The notes beneath the pieces were generated by a model that saw nothing but the letters and a program-made list of their open reading frames with translations, was not told where the DNA came from and made no database searches. 64,000 bases of DNA from the NCBI RefSeq assembly GCF_947493865.1, contig NZ_CANLTC010000001.1:372001-436000 (forward strand). Reading direction: 5' to 3'. Source of the DNA: an uncultured Halomonas sp. (GTDB taxonomy: Bacteria > Pseudomonadota > Gammaproteobacteria > Pseudomonadales > Halomonadaceae). The translations under genes and the position numbers were made by a program. Within the stretch, counting starts at the first letter, position 1; the number at the start of each line of letters is the position of its first letter. This document shows, piece after piece, positions 55,611 through 64,000 of the stretch.

Positions 55611-56683
55611 GGCTCGCCCCTCTCACTCTCCAACGGCGCGGTCTGCTCGGAAGTCGCGTTATTCTTCAGAAAACGGATATACCACGGCATGGCCTGATGG
55701 ATACCGTCATTCAGCGCATGGGTCGGTGCATAGCCAAGCAGCCGTGCAGCCTTGCCGATATCGGCCTGGGAATGGCGCACATCGCCCGGGCGAAAGTCGC
55801 GGTAGATCGGCGCCTGGGCATAGGCAATGCCTTGTTCATTCAGGGCGTCGCGCAGGGCGTCGAATAATTGGTTGAGAGAGGTCCGCCCATTGACCGCAAC
55901 ATTGAAGACCTCGGAGTGAACATCATCATCTGCCAGCGCTGCCAGCACATTGGCCTGAACGGCGTTGTCCACGAAGCAGAAGTCGCGGCTCGTCTCGCCA
56001 TCACCATTGATATAGACCGGCTCATCGGTGAGCATCGACGCCGTCCACTTGGGAATGACCGCCGCATAGGCGCCATCGGGGTCCTGCCGAGGCCCGAACA
56101 CATTGAAATAGCGCAGCCCTACCGTCTTGCAACCATAGGTGCGCGAGAACACATCTGCATAAAGCTCGTTGACGTACTTGGTTACCGCATAGGGTGAAAG
56201 AGGCTTGCCAATCACATCTTCAACCTTGGGTAGACCAGGATGATCGCCATAGGTGGAACTCGAGGCCGCATAGACAAAACGTTTCACGCCCGCATCCCGC
56301 GCTGCCACCAACATGTTCAGGAAACCATCGATGTTGGCGGTATTGGTGGCGATCGGGTCCTTGACGGATCGCGGCACCGATCCCAAGGCCGCTTGATGTA
56401 ATACGTAATCCACTCCCTCCATGGCGCGCTGGCAATCACCAAGCTCACATATATCTCCTTCATGGAAAGAGAAGCGTGACCATTGCTCGGCACTTACCAA
56501 GCTGCGTACCTCGTCAAGATTACGCTGGTAACCCGTGGCAAAGTTGTCCAGCCCTACCACGGTTTGATCCAGCTTGAGCAACTGCTCCAATAGATTGGAA
56601 CCGATGAAACCCGCCACGCCGCTGATCAACCAAACACGAGGCTGAGCCTGCAATTCCATTTTTACCTTTTCAAAATCACTCAT
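55607..56683 (-). CDS. wbpP: UDP-N-acetylglucosamine 4-epimerase (WbpP/TviC type)
   Basis: 358 residues, group 3 extended SDR epimerase that makes UDP-GalNAc or UDP-GalNAcA for O-antigen or capsule. Very close to WbpP by remembered motifs: [50 protein letters not shown], and the Tyr/Lys in [32 protein letters not shown] and [15 protein letters not shown] complete the family pattern. GAGGTGTAGG lies upstream of the ATG. It leads a two-gene unit with galE, divergent from the large rightward polysaccharide operon. Confidence 0.94.
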   Translation of the reverse strand: MSDFEKVKMELQAQPRVWLISGVAGFIGSNLLEQLLKLDQTVVGLDNFATGYQRNLDEVRSLVSAEQWSRFSFHEGDICELGDCQRAMEGVDYVLHQAALGSVPRSVKDPIATNTANIDGFLNMLVAARDAGVKRFVYAASSSTYGDHPGLPKVEDVIGKPLSPYAVTKYVNELYADVFSRTYGCKTVGLRYFNVFGPRQDPDGAYAAVIPKWTASMLTDEPVYINGDGETSRDFCFVDNAVQANVLAALADDDVHSEVFNVAVNGRTSLNQLFDALRDALNEQGIAYAQAPIYRDFRPGDVRHSQADIGKAARLLGYAPTHALNDGIHQAMPWYIRFLKNNATSEQTAPLESERGEP

Positions 56684-57052
56684 TAGACCTACACCTCGAC
56701 GTTAGCACTGTAAATGTAAGTTCATTACATTAATTTCTAATTAGTTTTAAGTACGAAAAACCTAAAAATTAGATTAAATTAATATAAAATTTAATTATTT
56801 ATTACTAACTTTGCTAAACCAAATTAATTAAAAAATTAATACTATATCTCACCACCGCTAGCGCTTATCATACCATCACGTTAACAAAAGTACACCTTTT
56901 GAAACACAAGAAAAGTAGGTGTAGAATGCGCAATACGCTTAGCACGCAATACTTGGATATAAGCGTGTGCAGACCAATGAGGCTACATTGAACAAAGGGC
57001 CGCTAAAACATAAAGACGTTTTTAATAATATTTTTTCACGCAAAGAGTTAGG
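56684..57052. other. AT-rich divergent spacer before the polysaccharide operon
   Basis: About 160 bp from 56700 to 56860 is almost pure A/T (runs such as AAATTAATTAAAAAATTAATA), in sharp contrast to the window. It is the sort of DNA bound by H-NS-like silencers. A rightward promoter follows it. I found no ops/JUMPstart element (GGCGGTAG) and no protein-like frame. Further right come repeat R2b and about 170 bp of leader. Confidence 0.7.
56899..56927 (+). promoter_or_regulatory. Sigma70-like promoter of the polysaccharide operon
   Basis: TTGAAA and TAGAAT with a 17-base spacer, at the edge of the AT-rich spacer. The leader to the first start codon would be about 430 bases and would include repeat R2b. 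Confidence 0.6.
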
Positions 57053-57193
57053 GAATTGCTGAATAAATCGCCGAGCGAAATGAAGTGCAAGGCGCACGGA
57101 GCGCAGGAAACGAGACATAACATGGGGTTAGGCGAGTTTCCGAGCACCGCGCAACGCAGCAATTCGTTCGTGTAGGCATTTATGCGTGATTCC
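57053..57193. repeat. R2 intergenic repeat, copy b, in the polysaccharide leader
   Basis: 141 bp, same orientation to the downstream operon as R2a has to ppa. Ends GAATTGCTGAATAAAT and, on the other strand, GAATCACGCATAAAT. Shares the blocks CTGAATAAATCG, CAAGGCGCACG, AGCGCAGGAA, GAGCACCGCGCAAC and GGCATTTAT with R2a; the middle is more diverged and shorter. Confidence 0.8.
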
Positions 57194-57364
57194 TTAGGTC
57201 ATCAACAACAGCCACCATGGGTCATAGCAGCCTGCAAGCACGCTATTCAAGAATACATTGTGAAAACCTCGGGGACGTGAGTTTTTTTATGGAAATACCT
57301 CGTAAATTAGCGCAAAACACCCTTGAATATTCATGCCCGCCTTAAGAAGTTGAGGAAAAACAGT

Positions 57365-59398
57365 ATGTTTTCATCGTTCAGACGAATATTCAGGTTGCCG
57401 CGTAAGCAGAAGCGCCTGATACAGGTAATGGTTGATTCGGGCCTGCTCGCAGCCAGCTTCTTGTTTGCCATGCTGTTACGTCTGGATAGTCTCGATCCTC
57501 TGTTCGATCAGCGTTCATGGCTGATGCTGCTGGCTCTGGTGCCTGTCAGCATATTCATTTTCATGCGCCTGGGCTTCTATCGGGCGGTGGTTCGCTACAT
57601 GAGCCAGAAAGCGCTGCAGTCGATTCTTGTCGGCGTGACAGCCTCTGCCGCTGCCATGGCGATCATCAGCTATCTGCTGGATCTACCTATCCCGCGTTCC
57701 GTACCCATCATATACGCGATGCTGGCGCTGCTTACCATCGGTGGCATTCGCATCATTCTGCGTACGCTTTACCAGCGTAGTCTGATGCGTCACAAGACAC
57801 GGGTAGCAATTTATGGTGCCGGCTCGGCAGGCTCTCAACTGGTGGCCTCTCTACGCCATGGCCAGGAGTATGTTCCGGTCTGCTTTATCGACGACTGGCG
57901 GGGCATGCGGGGCACATCCGTGGAAGGTCTCAAGGTCTATTCCCCTAGCGAGCTGCCACGGCTGATCAAGGATTATGGCGTCAAGCAAGTTCTTTTGGCC
58001 GTTCCCAGCGCATCGCTTGCCCGGCGTCGTGAAATCCTGAAAAAACTCGAACCCTTGTCAGTCCCCGTACAAACAGTTCCAGGCGTCGCCGATGTCATCG
58101 CGGGACGTGCCCACGTCAATGAAATTCGTGACGTCACCATCGAGGACTTGCTGGGTCGCGATCCGGTGCCCCCCAACCAAAAGCTGCTGGACGCCGACAT
58201 TCGCGACAAGATCGTGCTGGTCACCGGTGCCGGGGGATCGATCGGCTCCGAGCTGTGCCGCCAGGTGCTGCAACAGCACCCCCGGCAAATCGTGTTGTAT
58301 GAGGTCTGCGAGTACTCGCTTTACCAGATCGAGAAAGAACTGCTGCAATTCTCTCAGGCGGCGGGACTTACCGTTCCCATCAAGACAATGCTGGGATCGG
58401 TACAGCACCGCAGTCGTATCGAGGCAGTGATTGACGCCTTTGCAGTCCAGACGATCTATCATGCCGCTGCGTACAAGCACGTTCCCCTCGTCGAATACAA
58501 TGTCGTGGAAGGCATCAACAACAATGTCTTCGGAACACTGCAAGTCGCCCAGGCCGCCATTGCCTGCGGTGTAGAGACCTTTGTCCTGATCTCGACCGAC
58601 AAGGCCGTACGCCCTACCAATGTCATGGGTACCACCAAGCGCCTGGCGGAACTGATATGCCAGGCACTAGCCGACCAGCAGAGCACGACGCGCTTTTGCA
58701 TGGTTCGCTTTGGCAACGTCCTTGGTTCATCCGGCTCCGTCGTCCCTCTTTTCCGACGCCAGATACGAGAAGGCGGGCCTCTGACAGTTACCCATCCAGA
58801 GATCACTCGCTACTTCATGACCATTCCCGAAGCCGCGCAACTGGTTATACAGGCGGGCGCCATGGGGCATGGCGGCGACGTATTCGTGCTTGATATGGGC
58901 AACCCCGTAAAGATAAGAGATCTCGCCAAGCAGATGATTCAACTTTCAGGTCTCGAGCTACGTGACTCGCAGTCTCCCGAGGGTGATATCGAAATCGCCT
59001 ACACGGGTCTACGCCCGGGAGAGAAGCTCTATGAGGAACTGCTGATCGGTGATGAGGTCGAGTCGACTAGCCATCCCAAGATCATGACCGCGAAGGAAAA
59101 TTACTGGGCGTGGCCGAAGCTCGAGCATTTTCTGGGACGGCTCCAAAGCGCTTCTCGCCTGGCCCAGCTTGAGCTTATCCGCGAACTGCTGCTCGAAGCG
59201 CCGGCCGCCTATGACCCCCAAGGCCCCATTACCGATCTGGTTTGGGTGGAAAATGCCTGGGTAAGTGAGTCCGCTGCAGAAGAGACCACTCTCAGTCCTG
59301 CATCAGCCTTGAACATGCATGCAATGCCACGGCCAAGCAAAGAATCCGCGCTGCCAAAAGAAGTATTGAGCATTCAATTGAAAAGCGATCAATCTTAA
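57365..59398 (+). CDS. Membrane UDP-sugar 4,6-dehydratase (WbpM/FlaA1 family)
   Basis: 677 residues. The N-terminal 150 have four membrane segments, then a CoA-binding-like Rossmann domain ([20 protein letters not shown]), then the catalytic SDR domain ([19 protein letters not shown]). Catalytic region: [22 protein letters not shown], with Met in the usual Tyr position and Lys kept, as in WbpM. Such enzymes turn UDP-GlcNAc into the 4-keto-6-deoxy sugar for QuiNAc, FucNAc or bacillosamine. I start at ATG with GAGG nine bases upstream; a TTG 14 codons earlier lacks a site. First gene of the rightward operon. Confidence 0.92.
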   Translation: MFSSFRRIFRLPRKQKRLIQVMVDSGLLAASFLFAMLLRLDSLDPLFDQRSWLMLLALVPVSIFIFMRLGFYRAVVRYMSQKALQSILVGVTASAAAMAIISYLLDLPIPRSVPIIYAMLALLTIGGIRIILRTLYQRSLMRHKTRVAIYGAGSAGSQLVASLRHGQEYVPVCFIDDWRGMRGTSVEGLKVYSPSELPRLIKDYGVKQVLLAVPSASLARRREILKKLEPLSVPVQTVPGVADVIAGRAHVNEIRDVTIEDLLGRDPVPPNQKLLDADIRDKIVLVTGAGGSIGSELCRQVLQQHPRQIVLYEVCEYSLYQIEKELLQFSQAAGLTVPIKTMLGSVQHRSRIEAVIDAFAVQTIYHAAAYKHVPLVEYNVVEGINNNVFGTLQVAQAAIACGVETFVLISTDKAVRPTNVMGTTKRLAELICQALADQQSTTRFCMVRFGNVLGSSGSVVPLFRRQIREGGPLTVTHPEITRYFMTIPEAAQLVIQAGAMGHGGDVFVLDMGNPVKIRDLAKQMIQLSGLELRDSQSPEGDIEIAYTGLRPGEKLYEELLIGDEVESTSHPKIMTAKENYWAWPKLEHFLGRLQSASRLAQLELIRELLLEAPAAYDPQGPITDLVWVENAWVSESAAEETTLSPASALNMHAMPRPSKESALPKEVLSIQLKSDQS

Positions 59399-59418
59399 AA
59401 AACGAAGTAGGGATAGAT

Positions 59419-60699
59419 ATGAGTCATACACTTGAAAAGGTACGCATCGGTATCATCGGTCTGGGTTACGTGGGTCTGCCATTGGCCGTTGAATTCGGTA
59501 AGCAATACACCACTGTCGGCTTCGATATCAATGACAAGCGTATTGCCCAATTGAACGACGGCATTGACACGACGCTGGAAGTCGAACCCGAGTTGCTCGC
59601 CCAGGCCGAACGCTTGAGCTTCACCAGCGATATCGAGCGTCTGCGCGACTGTAACGTCTATATCGTTACGGTTCCCACGCCCATCGACAAACAGCGTTGC
59701 CCGGTTCTGACGCCGCTGCTCAAGGCAAGTGAAACCCTGGGCCGCGTTGTGACAAAAGGCGACATCGTCATTTACGAATCGACCGTCTATCCCGGCGCCA
59801 CCGAGGAAGACTGCTTGCCTGTTATCGAGCGTGTATCAGGGCTTGAGTACAACGTCGACTTCTTTGCCGGCTACAGCCCAGAGCGCATCAACCCTGGCGA
59901 CAAGGAACACCGCGTCACCTCCATCAAGAAAGTGACCTCGGGGTCGACACCGGAAATCGCAGCATTCATCGACTCGCTTTATGCCTCGATCATCACTGCC
60001 GGCACGTTTCAGGCCAGCTCGATTCGTGTGGCCGAGGCAGCGAAAGTCATCGAAAACACCCAGCGCGATGTCAACATTGCTCTGATCAATGAGCTTGCCG
60101 TCATCTTCAATCGTCTGGAAATCGACACCGAAGAAGTGCTTCAGGCAGCTGGTACCAAGTGGAACTTCCTGCCCTTCCGACCCGGCTTAGTGGGCGGGCA
60201 CTGCATCGGTGTTGACCCCTACTACCTGACCCATAAGGCGCAGCAGGTAGGCTATCACCCGGAGGTCATTCTCTCGGGACGACGCATCAACGACGGCATG
60301 GGTGCCTATGTCGCCGGGCAGCTCGTCAAGCAGATGATCAAGCATTGCATCCAGGTGCAGGATTCCCGAGTGCTCATCCTTGGCCTTACCTTCAAGGAAA
60401 ACTGTCCCGATCTGCGTAATACCCGGGTTACCGACATTCTCAAGGAATTGGCGGACTACGACATTGCCGTGGATGTTCATGACCCACAAGCCGACTCACA
60501 AGAAGCTCACGACGAGTTGGGCGTAAATATCGTCGAAACCCCTGCCGCAGGCACTTACGACGCCATCATCCTGGCTGTCGCCCATCGCGAATTCGTCGAG
60601 CTCGATGTCAAGCAAATCCGCAGTTGGGGCAAACCTGCACATGTCCTTTACGACTTGAAGTATGCCCTTCCCAAGGGTGCCGCCGATTTACGTTTGTGA
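59419..60699 (+). CDS. tviB: UDP-N-acetylhexosamine 6-dehydrogenase (WbpO/TviB type)
   Basis: 426 residues. Oxidises UDP-GlcNAc or UDP-GalNAc to the uronic acid. [19 protein letters not shown] binds [32 protein letters not shown] and [17 protein letters not shown], with the catalytic Cys, are complete. VEFGKQ...DTTLEVE is the WbpO/TviB branch rather than UDP-glucose dehydrogenase. With WbpP across the divergent gap it would give UDP-GalNAcA, as in the P. aeruginosa O6 and Vi antigen routes. Confidence 0.93.
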   Translation: MSHTLEKVRIGIIGLGYVGLPLAVEFGKQYTTVGFDINDKRIAQLNDGIDTTLEVEPELLAQAERLSFTSDIERLRDCNVYIVTVPTPIDKQRCPVLTPLLKASETLGRVVTKGDIVIYESTVYPGATEEDCLPVIERVSGLEYNVDFFAGYSPERINPGDKEHRVTSIKKVTSGSTPEIAAFIDSLYASIITAGTFQASSIRVAEAAKVIENTQRDVNIALINELAVIFNRLEIDTEEVLQAAGTKWNFLPFRPGLVGGHCIGVDPYYLTHKAQQVGYHPEVILSGRRINDGMGAYVAGQLVKQMIKHCIQVQDSRVLILGLTFKENCPDLRNTRVTDILKELADYDIAVDVHDPQADSQEAHDELGVNIVETPAAGTYDAIILAVAHREFVELDVKQIRSWGKPAHVLYDLKYALPKGAADLRL

Positions 60700-60715
60700 A
60701 GAAGTGAACAAGATT

Positions 60716-61831
60716 ATGAAAATATTGATTATTGGTAATATGGGTTACGTAGGACCCGCTGTTCTTCGCGAGTTGAGCGCGCGCCACCCTTCGGCAGTGC
60801 TGCATGGCTATGACACGGCTTATTTCGCACACTGCCTGACCGGCACTCACTATCTTCCCGAACGGCATCTAGAGCGGCAACTCTATGGCGACATACGCGC
60901 CATTACCCCTGAGATGCTCGAAGGCTATGACGCCGTGGTGCAGCTGGCCGCGGTTTCCAACGATCCAATGGGCAGTCGTTTCGCCACGGCCACGGGGGAC
61001 ATCAATCACCGCGCCAGCGTGCATATCGCCCAGGCGGCGGCCCAGGCTGGTGTGCGTAATTTCGTCTTCGCTTCCAGTTGCAGCATTTATGGCGTTGCCA
61101 GTGGACCGCCCCGGCGTGAAACCGACGCCGTCGCTCCCATCACCGATTATGCCAAGTCCAAGGTCCGCACCGAGGAAGACCTGGCCGGTATCGAGACGGA
61201 CATGGTCATCACCAGCCTGCGCTTTGCCACGGCTTGCGGCATGTCCGATCGTCTGCGCCTGGACCTGGTGCTCAACGATTTCGTGGCCAGTGCGATCAGT
61301 CAAGGGAAAATCACCGTGCTCAGCGATGGTTCGCCCTGGCGACCCTTGATCGACGTCGCCGACATGGCTCGCGCCATCGACTGGGCAATACAGCGCCCGG
61401 CGGACAACGGCGGACGCGTCTTGAGCGTCAATGCTGGGGCCAATGATTGCAACTATCAGGTACGCGACCTGGCCATGGCCGTGGCTGATGCGCTCCCGGG
61501 CACCACGGTGGACATCAACACCGAGGCACCGGTAGATAGTCGCTCCTACCGCGTGGATTTCAGCTTGTTCGAAAGTCTCGCTCCTGATCATCAGCCGCAG
61601 AAGACGCTTTCTCACTCCATTCGCGGCTTGATCGAAGGTCTTGAGCGCATGAAGTTTGATGATACCGAGTTCCGCTCATCATCACTCGTGCGCTTGCATG
61701 TCCTGCAAGGGCATATCGATGAAGGCCGGGTGACGGAAGAACTCCAATGGAAGGGTGAACAAGCAAGCCTAAAGAGTGATAGCGCGCGTCATGCTGATGC
61801 TCATACCGAACTCATGGGAGATCAATCATGA
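60716..61831 (+). CDS. NAD-dependent SDR epimerase/dehydratase of a sugar pathway
   Basis: 371 residues. MKILIIGNMGYVGPAVLREL is the NAD loop; SSCSIYG and ITDYAKSKVRTEED carry Ser, Tyr and Lys. It is an extended SDR, but not GalE, RmlB or CDP-glucose 4,6-dehydratase by motif. The C-terminal 60 residues are polar and without pattern. The next gene, rfbF, overlaps its stop by four bases, so it likely acts on a CDP-sugar or its precursor. I start at the ATG after AGTGAAC; codons before that overlap tviB. Confidence 0.88.
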   Translation: MKILIIGNMGYVGPAVLRELSARHPSAVLHGYDTAYFAHCLTGTHYLPERHLERQLYGDIRAITPEMLEGYDAVVQLAAVSNDPMGSRFATATGDINHRASVHIAQAAAQAGVRNFVFASSCSIYGVASGPPRRETDAVAPITDYAKSKVRTEEDLAGIETDMVITSLRFATACGMSDRLRLDLVLNDFVASAISQGKITVLSDGSPWRPLIDVADMARAIDWAIQRPADNGGRVLSVNAGANDCNYQVRDLAMAVADALPGTTVDINTEAPVDSRSYRVDFSLFESLAPDHQPQKTLSHSIRGLIEGLERMKFDDTEFRSSSLVRLHVLQGHIDEGRVTEELQWKGEQASLKSDSARHADAHTELMGDQS

Positions 61832-62604
61832 AAGTGGCGATCTTTGCGGGTGGCTTTGGTACTCGACTCAGCGAAGAGACGGCGATCCGTCCCAAACCGA
61901 TGGTAGAGATCGGGGGCCGCCCGCTTCTCTGGCATATCATGAAACTCTATGCCCATCACGGCTTCAAGGAGTTTGTCATTCTGGGCGGTTACAAGGTCGA
62001 CTATATCCGCGATTACTTTCTCAACTACCGTGGCCACCAAACCGATTACACCATCGACCTGAATACCGGAGTCGTTGAATGGCTACAAAGTACCGGCGAG
62101 GACTGGAAAGTCACCGTTCTGGATACCGGCAGTGATGCCATGACGGGTGGGCGGCTCAAGAAAGCCATGCCTTACTTGTCCGATGCGCCCTTTTGCCTGA
62201 CCTACGGCGATGGCGTGAGCGACATCGACCTCACGGCGCTCGTCGATAGCCATCGTGCCTCGAACGCCTGGTGCACACTCACCGCCGTCACCCAGCCCGG
62301 GCGTTATGGCGCCCTGCACCTGGATAGTGACTCCAATCACGTCATGGGCTTTCGTGAGAAAGGCGTAGCGGATGGCGGGCTCATCAATGGTGGCTTCTTC
62401 GTCTGTGAGCCGGAAGTGTTCGAATTGATTGAGGGTGATCAGACCGTTTGGGAAAACGGGCCACTGACGCGCATGGTGGAACTCGGCAAGCTGGGCTACT
62501 ACCACCATAACGGCTACTGGCAAAGCATGGACTCATTGCGAGACAAGATGGTCCTGGAAGCAGCCTGGGAGAGTGATCCCCCCTGGAAACTGTGGAAAGA
62601 CTAA
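61828..62604 (+). CDS. rfbF: Glucose-1-phosphate cytidylyltransferase
   Basis: Makes CDP-glucose, the entry to CDP-3,6-dideoxyhexoses and to some branched sugars. 258 residues. MKVAIFAGGFGTRLSEETAI and RPKPMVEIGGRPLLWHIMK are the nucleotidyltransferase core; FVILGGYKVDYIRDYF and LTYGDGVSDIDL follow. Normal length. The usual partner rfbG (CDP-glucose 4,6-dehydratase) is not next to it in the window. Coupled to the SDR gene by ATGA. Confidence 0.95.
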   Translation: MKVAIFAGGFGTRLSEETAIRPKPMVEIGGRPLLWHIMKLYAHHGFKEFVILGGYKVDYIRDYFLNYRGHQTDYTIDLNTGVVEWLQSTGEDWKVTVLDTGSDAMTGGRLKKAMPYLSDAPFCLTYGDGVSDIDLTALVDSHRASNAWCTLTAVTQPGRYGALHLDSDSNHVMGFREKGVADGGLINGGFFVCEPEVFELIEGDQTVWENGPLTRMVELGKLGYYHHNGYWQSMDSLRDKMVLEAAWESDPPWKLWKD

Positions 62605-62636
62605 ACCATGCGCTTTCCCCTTGAAGAGGTAATGAC

Positions 62637-63959
62637 ATGATTCTCGTCGATACTGCGCTTGCCAAGCGCCAGGCCGAAGGCAGGCCAATCCGCGTCGGCA
62701 TGATCGGCGCCGGCTTTCAGGCCAGCGGCATAGGCCTGCAGATCATGACTGCCACACCAGGCATGACGCTTTGCGCCATTGCCAATCGCCATCCCGCCGC
62801 GGCAGACGAGATCTATCGCCAGGTCGGTCTCGAGCCCGTACATTGCGAGACGCAAAGCGCGCTCGAGGCTGCGATCGCAGACGGCAAACCCGCTGTCACC
62901 GAGGATGCCGAAGCCCTAGCCCGTGCCCAGGGGCTGGACGTCATCATCGAGGTCACCGGCTCCATCGAATTCGCCGCTCGGGCCGTACTCATCGCCCTGG
63001 AAAACGGCAAGCACGTCGTGCAGATGAATGCCGAACTCGATGGCACCGTTGGCCCCATCCTGAAATCGAAAGCGGATGCGGCCGGTGTCATCTATACCTT
63101 CTCCGATGGCGACCAGCCCGGCGTACAGATGAACCTTCAGCGGTTCGTGACGGGCCTTGGCGTGACGCCGGTACTCAGCGGCAATATCAAGGGATTGCAC
63201 GACCCCTATCGCAATCCCGCCACCCAGGAGAGCTTCGCCAAACGCTGGGGGCAAAAGCCCGCCATGGTCGCCTCCTTCGCCGATGGCACCAAGATCTCCT
63301 TCGAGCAAGCCATCGTCGCCAACGGTAGCGGAATGCAAGTCGCGCGACGTGGCATGCTCGGCCCGGACTTTTCCGGCGGCGATCCTGGCGCGCCGCTAGT
63401 ACCCATCGAGCAGACAGTATCGGCTTTCGAGGATCATCTGGACCCGACGAAGCCTGGCCTGGTGGACTATGTCGTGGGGGCACGGCCCGGGCCCGGCGTC
63501 TTCGTTCTCGGCCATCTCGAGCATCCTCGTCAGCGTCATTACCTCGAGCTCTACAAGATGGGCAAGGGCCCCTATTACTGCTTCTACACGCCTTACCATC
63601 TATGCCACTTCGAGGTTCCCAACTCCGTGGCGCGTGCCGTGCTGTTCAACGATGCCGTGCTTGCTCCTCAAGGCGGCCCACGCGTGGGCGTGATAGCAAT
63701 GGCCAAGAAAGCACTAGCGGAAGGCGAAATCATCAATGATTTCGGTGGTTTCGAGGTCTATGGCGTTGCCGAGAACATGGACATCGTGCGCCGGGAGAAT
63801 CTGTTACCCATCGGTCTAGCCCTTGGTTGCACACTACGCCGCCCATTGGAAAAGGACACGCCGTTGACTTTTGATGACGTGACGATTCCCCCGGGGCGCC
63901 TGGTCGATCGTCTTTATGCCGAACAGGAACAATTGTTCGCCGCCCCCCACTCGAAATAG
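62637..63959 (+). CDS. NAD(P)-dependent oxidoreductase with C-terminal SAF domain
   Basis: 440 residues. N-terminal Rossmann domain (VGMIGAGFQASGIGLQI, then VIIEVTGSIEFAARAVLIAL and HVVQMNAELDGTVGP), a middle alpha/beta domain like homoserine-dehydrogenase or Gfo/Idh proteins (DGDQPGVQMNL, GNIKGLHDPYRNPAT), and a C-terminal SAF-like segment (from about 375: LPIGLALGCTLRRPLEKDTP then LTFDDVTIPPGR). Proteins of this build occur in LPS and capsule clusters beside rfbF; the reaction is not known to me. A role in modifying a CDP-linked keto sugar is inference. Confidence 0.85.
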   Translation: MILVDTALAKRQAEGRPIRVGMIGAGFQASGIGLQIMTATPGMTLCAIANRHPAAADEIYRQVGLEPVHCETQSALEAAIADGKPAVTEDAEALARAQGLDVIIEVTGSIEFAARAVLIALENGKHVVQMNAELDGTVGPILKSKADAAGVIYTFSDGDQPGVQMNLQRFVTGLGVTPVLSGNIKGLHDPYRNPATQESFAKRWGQKPAMVASFADGTKISFEQAIVANGSGMQVARRGMLGPDFSGGDPGAPLVPIEQTVSAFEDHLDPTKPGLVDYVVGARPGPGVFVLGHLEHPRQRHYLELYKMGKGPYYCFYTPYHLCHFEVPNSVARAVLFNDAVLAPQGGPRVGVIAMAKKALAEGEIINDFGGFEVYGVAENMDIVRRENLLPIGLALGCTLRRPLEKDTPLTFDDVTIPPGRLVDRLYAEQEQLFAAPHSK

Positions 63960-63974
63960 TTTTGAGAGCAAGCC

Positions 63975-64000
63975 ATGATTTTTCACGAAACGAAACTGAA
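63975..64000 (+). CDS. Start of an RfbC-like dTDP-4-dehydrorhamnose 3,5-epimerase family gene (3' end outside)
   Basis: ATG after GAGAGCAAGCC opens a frame MIFHETKL that runs to the window edge. This beginning matches the RfbC/RmlC cupin epimerases (MIFxETKLPG type). Only eight codons are visible, so it rests on the match, the ribosome-binding site and the operon context. Confidence 0.6.

Noticed and set aside
57217-57345. Short rightward frame starting ATGGGTCATAGC in the polysaccharide leader
   Set aside because: No ribosome-binding site and no pattern; possible leader peptide could not be supported.
56684-57364. JUMPstart/ops element for RfaH control of the polysaccharide operon
   Set aside because: GGCGGTAG or a close variant was looked for on the rightward strand and not found.

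Overview
The window looks like chromosomal DNA of a moderately halophilic gammaproteobacterium, most likely of the Halomonadaceae (Halomonas-like). This is inferred from protein features and gene order, not from a marker gene. Pointers are the gammaproteobacterial blocks proA-nadD-rsfS-rlmH-mrdA-rodA-mltB-rlpA-dacA-ybeD-lipB-lipA and aroQ-accB-accC-prmA-dusB-fis-purH, a phosphofructokinase with pyrophosphate-type residues, KtrAB potassium uptake, and a sodium-coupled NSS transporter. Base composition is GC-rich almost throughout. The clear exception is an AT-rich stretch near 56.7-57.0 kb, before a surface-polysaccharide operon.

Layout. 0-8.3 kb: 3' part of dbpA, two small genes, topA, a large DUF3141 alpha/beta hydrolase and a short YebE-like membrane protein. 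8.3-19.7 kb: a leftward cell-wall, lipoate and NAD superoperon. 19.8-23.0 kb: a rightward trio of two membrane proteins (the second with a degenerate GGDEF domain) and a DedA-PAP2 fusion. 23.2-25.8 kb: leftward mpl-ubiX-LysE-type exporter. 26.0-31.2 kb: pfp, a fused PP2C-like/kinase-like membrane protein with eroded catalytic motifs, ppa and DUF2333. 31.5-37.8 kb: aroQ, the biotin-dependent carboxylase subunits, prmA, dusB, fis and purH. 38.0-43.3 kb: gabD, a cold-shock-like membrane protein, folE, a secreted protein of unknown function, srkA and comF. 43.5 kb: one tRNA-Leu(UAG). 43.8-54.5 kb: small membrane protein, YihY, DUF1206, NSS transporter, ktrAB, argO/argP, cfa and an aminotransferase. 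54.6-64.0 kb: nucleotide-sugar genes. galE and a WbpP-type epimerase point left. A WbpM-type dehydratase, a WbpO/TviB-type dehydrogenase, an SDR enzyme, RfbF, a SAF-domain oxidoreductase and the start of an RfbC-like gene point right, and the cluster runs off the end.

The least explained signals are two families of intergenic repeats. R1 is about 147 bp, largely palindromic, and has three copies, all between convergent transcription units. R2 is about 140-156 bp with inverted ends and has two copies, both between divergent genes and both downstream of a good sigma70-like promoter, so they should be transcribed as leader RNA of ppa and of the polysaccharide operon. One R1 copy supplies the stop codon of its neighbour. 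Further points of interest are the pseudo-phosphatase/pseudo-kinase fusion, the dead GGDEF protein, the DUF3141 hydrolase with a PHA-synthase-like cysteine elbow and a basic tail, and a CDP-sugar gene set of unclear product. I saw no CRISPR array, insertion sequence, prophage or rRNA operon.
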